In this document: positions 1 to 4,910 of the stretch, in pieces
Numbering within the stretch: position 1 is the stretch's first letter
Layout: the number at the start of each line of letters is the position of its first letter
From: an uncultured Prevotella sp.
GTDB lineage: Bacteria > Bacteroidota > Bacteroidia > Bacteroidales > Bacteroidaceae
DNA length: 6,481 nt
Reading direction: 5' to 3'
Assembly (NCBI GenBank): GCA_900769055.1
Contig: CAAGFF010000199.1
Location: 1-6,481 of the forward strand
Position numbers and translations under genes: made by a program
The notes under the pieces: model-generated
Databases searched by the model: none
The model's input: only the letters and a program-made list of their open reading frames with translations
What the model was told of the DNA's origin: nothing

Positions 1-932
1 ACAAGTGCCGTATTTGGGCTACGATGGGTGGTGCTTACAAAGGACGTGATGCAGTGGCAGATATTGTCGTTGATGAGTCACTTTGTGATAACCTCTGGTT
101 TGTGGATGCAGGTGGTAACCCCTCAGAGCCAGTGCTTCCTTTGCCTAAGGAATATTATAATCTCGTAGGTAACACCATTCCTTATAATGGTGACCAGCGC
201 GGTTATGTAGAAGTGCAGTTTACTGACGATTTCTTCAGCGATCCGAAGGCGATAGAGAACACATACGTCATTCCATTGTTGATGACTAACGTGAAGGGCA
301 TCGACCATATCCTCACCGGTACACCTCGTGAGGGCTTGACTCCCGTTCGCCAGAACACAAGTGAGTGGGATGTTCTTGCCAAGGACTATGTGCTCTACTG
401 CGTGAAGTACAAGAATCCGTGGGATGCAAAGTATATCCGCCGTGGTGTTGACAATGTAACTGAGAATGGTGTCACCAATACCATCGTTCGCAAGGACTTC
501 TCGCTTGTAAACTCCGACCTGGAGCATTACAAGGAAAATCCCGTTAACCAGAATGACGAGGTTTGTGGTATCACAACAAAGAATATGACCCAGGCCATCT
601 TCCCCGTGTCGTTCAAGACTTCGGGAGCCTCTGTTCCTTGTAACCTCATCCTTACCTTTAATGGTGACAAGTGTACTATCTCTACTGATGACGAGAATGT
701 AACTGTGACTGGCGAAGGTGAGTTTATTGAGAAGGGAACAGAGAGAACCGAATACAAGGACTACCAGTGGGGTAACAACAATGGTCAGCCCGTACAGCGC
801 GACATCCTTCGTCTGTCTTACAACGTGAACTTTGACGGTAAGGATATCCAGGTATCGACAAACGATACACTTGTTGTCCAGACTCGTGAGTCAAACAAAC
901 GAGAGTTCTTCTCTCCCAAATACGTAAAATAA
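1..932 (+). CDS. DUF1735-domain surface protein, XusE-like position (5' end missing)
   Basis: The reading frame is open to the left edge (first full codon at 3-5) and stops with TAA at 930-932. The ATG at 24 lies inside a conserved motif (IWATMGG), so it is not the real start; the signal peptide and N-terminus lie outside the window. The first ~150 visible residues resemble DUF1735 (BT_3987-like N-terminal domain): a 'MGGAYKGRD' strand, LPKEYYNL, a VEVQFTDDFFSDP segment, then YVIPL and VLYCVKYKNPW. The remaining ~150 residues form a second beta-rich domain ending in DTLVVQTRES, which resembles the C-terminal DUF5627-type domain that follows DUF1735; that second assignment is less certain. No catalytic motif is visible. 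Proteins of this kind lie next to SusC/SusD pairs and are thought to be surface glycan-binding lipoproteins. Its place just upstream of xylanase-family genes matches xusE in xylan PULs (inference). The next gene starts ~20 nt downstream, suggesting co-transcription. Confidence 0.85.
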   Translation, partial: KCRIWATMGGAYKGRDAVADIVVDESLCDNLWFVDAGGNPSEPVLPLPKEYYNLVGNTIPYNGDQRGYVEVQFTDDFFSDPKAIENTYVIPLLMTNVKGIDHILTGTPREGLTPVRQNTSEWDVLAKDYVLYCVKYKNPWDAKYIRRGVDNVTENGVTNTIVRKDFSLVNSDLEHYKENPVNQNDEVCGITTKNMTQAIFPVSFKTSGASVPCNLILTFNGDKCTISTDDENVTVTGEGEFIEKGTERTEYKDYQWGNNNGQPVQRDILRLSYNVNFDGKDIQVSTNDTLVVQTRESNKREFFSPKYVK

Positions 933-940
933 TTAATTTA

Positions 941-945
941 GGAGG
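941..945 (+). promoter_or_regulatory. Shine-Dalgarno-like GGAGG of the GH10-like gene
   Basis: A GGAGG lies in the short gap after gene 1. It is 8 nt before the ATG at 954 but only 2 nt before the in-frame ATG at 948, so 954 is the better start. The other two visible starts (2643 and 4911) have only A/T-rich leaders, which is the usual state in Bacteroidetes. Confidence 0.5.
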
Positions 946-953
946 CAATGATT

Positions 954-2609
954 ATGAAAAAGAACTTTATGAAAGGTCTCTTGATGTTGGCGGCAGGAGT
1001 ATTTGTCGTTTCCTGTGCCGACTATAATACGACGGACAATTTCGCCGCAGAGCCGGACCCGACAATAACAGAGCCATATAAGGACTTAGCCCCTGTCAAG
1101 TCATACATTGACAGGAGCCAGTACCCCAACATGTCTCTTGGTGTTACCCTCAAAGTGGTGGATTATAACAAGCAGGCTTTGGCTCACGCCGCTGCAATGA
1201 CCAATTTCGACAACTTGGCTTTCGGTACATCACTCATGTCTGGAGCTATTGTCAATGCCAAGGGCGTGATGAACTTCATCGACATGAAGGACCTTCTCGA
1301 CCATGTTGAGGAGATTGACGGTGACGTGTTCGGTAGTCCTATCGCAGCCAATGCCAACCAGGCAGACGAGTGGCTGAAGACACTTACGTCTCCTATTGAG
1401 ATAGCTGTTGATCCTATTCAAGATAAGACTGTTGATTACACTAAGATGGAAACATTTGAAGGTACGGTGTTGAAGGGCAAACCATCTATCGTCGCGAATT
1501 ATGACGGAAGTGATAATGCTCTGAAACTTCCTAAGAGATCAAAGACTTATATTGTTGAAGGCTTTGAAGCAGACACATTGGGTACATATACCATAACATT
1601 CTATGCAAAAGTTGATAAGGACGAAACTGTTGTCTGCACCTTCTCTGGAAACAAGATTCAGGAAGGCAAAGGTGACAAGTTGTTTGGTATCAAGGCTGGA
1701 AAATGGGTTAAGGTTGTTGTAGAGGCTATGCCTGCAGAAGGCGTAACTGAAGGATACCTGATGGTTGAAGGTAACTTGAACAGTGATGTCTATATCAAGA
1801 GCGTTAGCGTAGTTCATACTCCTGACAATCATCGCCCACAGACTGCAGAAGAAAAACGTGACACTCTCAATTATGCTATGAATGCATGGTGTAATGGTCT
1901 GATGAAGATTAACGCCGGTCGTATCAAGTCATTCGATCTTATCGACGAGGCTATTGATACAAAGGCTGAATTAGAGAACGGTATGCTTGATCTCAAGCAT
2001 TCTACTGATAAGATTTTCTGGCAGGATATCTTCGGCAGCGAGGATTATGCTCCTGCTGTGTCAAAGGCAGCTATTGCGGCATATCAGAATTACGATGGCG
2101 ATCCAGCTGATTTGAAGTTCTTCATCAGTGAGACCGGTCTTGCCAACCAACAGAGATTTGAGAGTCTTAAGTATTGGATTGGCGTATGGGAGGCAAAGGG
2201 TGCCAAGATTGATGGTATCAATGCCAAGCTGAACCTTACCTATAGTGAGGATGCAGCAACTCAGTCAGAAAATGTGGCATCTTTAGACAAACTTATAGAT
2301 AATCTTGTTTCGACTGGCAAACTCATCCGTCTTTCCAACTTCGACATCAAGTATCAGGATGCTACTGGTGCAAATGTTGCTGCTAAAGACATCACAGAAG
2401 AGCAGCGCCAGAAATTGGCTGACTACTATGCTTACGTCATCAAGAGCTATATGAATAAGGTACCAAGCGACAAGCAGGCTGGCCTGTGCAAGGGCAATAT
2501 GGTTGACACATCCGACCCTGTAGGACTTTGGGCTAAAGACGCAGCAAGTGGCGACTGGGTTCGCACTGCCACATATAAGGCATTCTGCGACGCATTAAGT
2601 GGGAAATAA
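954..2609 (+). CDS. Catalytically degenerate GH10-like lipoprotein, putative xylan-binding pseudoenzyme
   Basis: Numbering here is from the alternative ATG at 948 (553 aa); from 954 it is 551 aa. A lipoprotein signal ends in the lipobox VVSC (Cys23), so an envelope lipoprotein, probably on the surface, is expected. Residues ~44-150 and ~295-553 follow a GH10 xylanase from start to end: YIDR..YPN, the segment ending in VMNF at 110, PADLKFFI, KIDGI, the GKLIRLS strand, and a PVGLW...Y..F.DAL.GK C-terminus. The active site is gone relative to the xylanase at 4911: the NAMK Asn and Lys become Thr94 and Met97; HTLAWH becomes SPIAAN (130-135); VVNEA becomes LIDEA (only Glu334 kept); the QMH-type residues become Lys427 and Asn429; the nucleophile of the usual I(S/T)ELD is Asn464; the C-terminal conserved Trp is Gly516. 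One ~130-residue beta-sandwich module (~162-292) interrupts the fold where the xylanase carries two. An automatic pipeline would call this an endo-1,4-beta-xylanase, but hydrolysis is unlikely. A surface glycan-binding role is inferred. Confidence 0.88.
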   Translation: MKKNFMKGLLMLAAGVFVVSCADYNTTDNFAAEPDPTITEPYKDLAPVKSYIDRSQYPNMSLGVTLKVVDYNKQALAHAAAMTNFDNLAFGTSLMSGAIVNAKGVMNFIDMKDLLDHVEEIDGDVFGSPIAANANQADEWLKTLTSPIEIAVDPIQDKTVDYTKMETFEGTVLKGKPSIVANYDGSDNALKLPKRSKTYIVEGFEADTLGTYTITFYAKVDKDETVVCTFSGNKIQEGKGDKLFGIKAGKWVKVVVEAMPAEGVTEGYLMVEGNLNSDVYIKSVSVVHTPDNHRPQTAEEKRDTLNYAMNAWCNGLMKINAGRIKSFDLIDEAIDTKAELENGMLDLKHSTDKIFWQDIFGSEDYAPAVSKAAIAAYQNYDGDPADLKFFISETGLANQQRFESLKYWIGVWEAKGAKIDGINAKLNLTYSEDAATQSENVASLDKLIDNLVSTGKLIRLSNFDIKYQDATGANVAAKDITEEQRQKLADYYAYVIKSYMNKVPSDKQAGLCKGNMVDTSDPVGLWAKDAASGDWVRTATYKAFCDALSGK

Positions 2610-2642
2610 TTACATTATTTATTAACTTAATCAATATTAATT

Positions 2643-4793
2643 ATGAAAAAACTATTTACATTGTTTGTTCTCTTGACTTGCGTCTTGGGAGCAAAGGCCG
2701 AATGGGTAGAAGACTACAAGGTTGACTACTCGCAGTATTCTGGTTTCCCGTTCTACGTGATGGGATTCGTTCCAGAGTGGGTAGATGGAGTTATGACCGA
2801 CATGGGTGGTAACTACGAGTATGTTACACTTGACAATGAGGATGGTAAGAGCAGTGATGTGATCGTTAAGACAAACAACGGCACTGAGTATTACAAAATT
2901 GCCAAGGAAGAAGGTACATGGCATCAGTATTTTTTCGCTGATGGTATCCCTACCGAGCTTGATGGCTCTTACACTGTTAAGGCAATGGTTAAGGCCTCTG
3001 AGGCTTGCCAAGTTCCTGTGAATTTCCAGTGGGGCTGGGGAGAAGGACAGCGTGTTTCTTCTACATTAAATGTTGGCACTGAGTGGGCTGAGGTTGAGAT
3101 GGAATTCTCTGGCATTGGCGGTACTTCTTGTGCTCTTATCGCACAGCCTAACACTGCTGCTGTTATCGAGTGGAAGTATGTCATCGTAGGTCACAACGCG
3201 AAGGCACAGAAGCCTATCACATGGCTTGAGCAGCTCGAAAACGGAAGCGGAGACAAGACTTGGGAAGAACTCGGTCTTGCTGACGTGAAATTCGACGATA
3301 TGGAGAATAACATGAAGGTTTGTGCATGGGCTAAGCAGAAGGGTACAAACGTGAACATGCATGATGATGGCAAAGAAGGCTCAGACCCATTCCCTGCAAA
3401 TATCGAAGAAGTAGATGGAAACAAGGTATTCGTTGTTCACGGAGCTGTTGCTGATACCGAGGGTGATGCCGCTGCATGGGACAACCAGTTCTGGATTCAG
3501 TCTCCACAACCTTGGAAGGAAGGAACACAGATTAAGATTAGCTTCCGCTACAAGGCTTCAAAGGCTTGTAAGACAAATACCCAGATGCACCACCAGAAGC
3601 CATCTGACTATCAGATTTGGTATGCTATAGGTGATGTTGAGTTCACTGAGGAGTGGCAGAACTTCGAAAAGATTATTACTATTGACGCAAGTCAGAATAA
3701 TGCTTGGTCTGTTGCTTTCAACCTCAATCCTGATGTTAAGGAAGCTGTTGACTTCTATTTCGACGACCTCTCTTGGTCTATCATGAAGCTTGACGAGGGT
3801 TACTTCGTTGCAGGTGCTAACCCTGCTGAGGGTCTTGACTATGACCTGGATAACGCTATTGAGTTTGTAGAGAATGCTGATGGTCTCCTTGAGGCTACTG
3901 TAGGTGAGAAGAATGCATATGTTTCTCAGGTGATGATTTCTACTGTTCGTGGTAATGACGCTGCTTTCAAGGGCGCAACTCTTAAGCCTACTGGCGCAAT
4001 CGTTAATGATCCTGAAACATGGCTTCCTTATGCTCCTGGAAGTCTTGCTAAGCTCAACCTCCCGGGCGCTGGAATTTGGAAGATTTATCTTGATACAGAA
4101 TATTCTTCAATGGCATTCGAGATGATTGAGGGTACTATCGTAGAGCCTATCGAAATCAATCCTAACCCAACGGTAGTTGTTGTAAAGGGTCAGGAGAGAG
4201 ACTGGCGTGGTACTGACAATGATGGCAATCCAATTGAAGAGCAGGTAGGCGAAGGCCAACCTTGGGACAACCAGTTCTTCATCATTGCTAACCGCACTCT
4301 TACCGCAGGTGAGGAGACAATCGTAGAGTTTGACTATGTTGCTACTGTTGAGGCAAAGACTACTACACAGTGCCACGTTAATCCAGGCGAATATAAGCAC
4401 TGGAGCTGCATCGGTGATGTTACCTTCACAACAGAGGAGCAGCACTTCTCTAAGACTTTGACCGTTGCTTCTGACGCTGACGGCATGATGTCTATCGCAT
4501 TCAACATGGCTGAAATCAAGGGTGCTTGCGACTATACAATCAAGAACATCGTTTGGAAGCTTGCTGATGGCTCAGAGAGCCTTATCGATATGGAAGGCAC
4601 AAAGAACTTCTATGTTAAGGAAGGCGCTGGCACTGCACCTTATGAGTTCGGTACTGATCCCTCTGGTATCAACAACGTATTTATGGACAATACTGATGCT
4701 TCTGGCAAGATCTACAACCTCAATGGTCAGCGCGTAACCTCTAACTTCAAGGGTATCGTTGTAAAGAACGGTAAGAAGTTTGTTGTTGAGTAA
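2643..4793 (+). CDS. Secreted multi-module carbohydrate-binding protein (three CBM4/9-like modules)
   Basis: This 716-residue protein starts with a Sec signal peptide (KKLF, hydrophobic core, probable cut after AKA at residue 19); no good lipobox is seen. Module 1 (~20-185) is a CBM4/9-like beta-sandwich with W93/Y96F97 and an unusual FQWGWGEG loop (128-135). Module 2 (~212-382) carries WDNQFW (279-284), TQMHHQKPSDY, an IGDVEFTEEWQ strand and FYFDDLSW. Module 3 (~505-640) repeats that plan: WDNQFF (541-546), TQCHVNPGEY, IGDVTFTTEEQ, YTIKNIVW. Between modules 2 and 3, residues ~385-497 form a different beta-rich domain (YFVAGANPA ... IWKIYLDTEY) reminiscent of SusE/SusF-type domains; this is tentative. 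The last ~40 residues (IYNLNGQRV ... KGIVVKNGKK) resemble the C-terminal tails of Prevotella secreted proteins, related to type IX sorting domains. No glycosidase motif was found. It begins 33 nt after the GH10-like gene with no visible terminator between. Leu codons are largely CTT/CTC and Ala/Val codons largely end in T, suggesting high expression. Likely role: xylan binding outside the cell (inference). Confidence 0.85.
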   Translation: MKKLFTLFVLLTCVLGAKAEWVEDYKVDYSQYSGFPFYVMGFVPEWVDGVMTDMGGNYEYVTLDNEDGKSSDVIVKTNNGTEYYKIAKEEGTWHQYFFADGIPTELDGSYTVKAMVKASEACQVPVNFQWGWGEGQRVSSTLNVGTEWAEVEMEFSGIGGTSCALIAQPNTAAVIEWKYVIVGHNAKAQKPITWLEQLENGSGDKTWEELGLADVKFDDMENNMKVCAWAKQKGTNVNMHDDGKEGSDPFPANIEEVDGNKVFVVHGAVADTEGDAAAWDNQFWIQSPQPWKEGTQIKISFRYKASKACKTNTQMHHQKPSDYQIWYAIGDVEFTEEWQNFEKIITIDASQNNAWSVAFNLNPDVKEAVDFYFDDLSWSIMKLDEGYFVAGANPAEGLDYDLDNAIEFVENADGLLEATVGEKNAYVSQVMISTVRGNDAAFKGATLKPTGAIVNDPETWLPYAPGSLAKLNLPGAGIWKIYLDTEYSSMAFEMIEGTIVEPIEINPNPTVVVVKGQERDWRGTDNDGNPIEEQVGEGQPWDNQFFIIANRTLTAGEETIVEFDYVATVEAKTTTQCHVNPGEYKHWSCIGDVTFTTEEQHFSKTLTVASDADGMMSIAFNMAEIKGACDYTIKNIVWKLADGSESLIDMEGTKNFYVKEGAGTAPYEFGTDPSGINNVFMDNTDASGKIYNLNGQRVTSNFKGIVVKNGKKFVVE
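3276..3788 (+). repeat. CBM4/9-like module 2 of the binding protein (protein-level repeat unit)
   Basis: This is the first of three closely related WDNQF-type modules in the window. The shared order is WDNQF(W/F), then ~30 residues on a TQ(M/C/I)H...P..Y turn, then (I/L)G(D/N)(V/I).FT.E and a terminal (Y/F)x(F/I)(D/K)(D/N)(L/V/I) strand. The other copies are at 4155-4562 (same gene) and 5823-6155 (inside the xylanase). Boundaries are approximate. Confidence 0.7.
4155..4562 (+). repeat. CBM4/9-like module 3 of the binding protein (protein-level repeat unit)
   Basis: This is the second copy of the WDNQF-type module. It keeps WDNQFF, TQCH, the P-x-x-Y turn and IGDVTFTTE. Compared with module 2, the Trp after WDNQF is Phe and the EWQ Trp is replaced (EEQ), so ligand affinity may differ. 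Boundaries are approximate. Confidence 0.65.
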
Positions 4794-4805
4794 TCATCCC
4801 TCTTG

Positions 4806-4825
4806 TATAGGTAATATAGCCTATA
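4806..4825 (+). other. Small AT-rich hairpin in the gap before the xylanase
   Basis: TATAGG at 4806-4811 pairs with CCTATA at 4820-4825, leaving an 8-nt loop. It begins 12 nt after the stop codon of the binding-protein gene and directly precedes the larger hairpin. It is short and AT-rich, so it may be incidental or a 3'-end stabilising structure. Confidence 0.3.
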
Positions 4826-4829
4826 TATA

Positions 4830-4883
4830 AACTAAACGACAGCAGCTACATCTTATTAGGATAGTAGCAGCTGTTGTTTAGTT
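4830..4883 (+). terminator. Long inverted repeat between binding-protein and xylanase genes; terminator, attenuator or mRNA-processing hairpin
   Basis: The arms 4830-4849 and 4864-4883 are 20 nt each and pair with 18 Watson-Crick pairs, one G-T (G-U in RNA) pair and one A-A mismatch. The 14-nt loop can add an ATC/GAT pairing (4850-4852 with 4860-4862), and TAT/ATA can extend the base if one A is bulged. The 3' arm is T-rich near its end (TTGTTTAGTT), but no clean T-run follows, so a classical intrinsic terminator is not certain. Position between stop 4793 and start 4911 suits partial termination or differential mRNA stability within one operon. I see no TAnnTTTG-type Bacteroidetes promoter between it and the xylanase start, which argues for read-through. 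Confidence 0.55.
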
Positions 4884-4910
4884 ATAAACACTGAAAATTA
4901 CTAACTGATT

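Noticed and set aside
123..527. A 134-codon minus-strand frame opposite the DUF1735 gene
   Set aside because: The + strand frame carries conserved DUF1735 motifs throughout; the minus-strand product shows no family features.
954..2609. Calling this gene a functional endo-xylanase or a pseudogene
   Set aside because: The catalytic residues are replaced, so activity is unlikely. The frame is complete with signal peptide, lipobox and conserved scaffold, so genetic decay is also not supported.
4884..4910. A separate promoter for the xylanase just upstream of its start
   Set aside because: I found no TAnnTTTG -7 element with a TTTG-like -33 element at proper spacing in the gap; the AT-rich tract alone is not enough.
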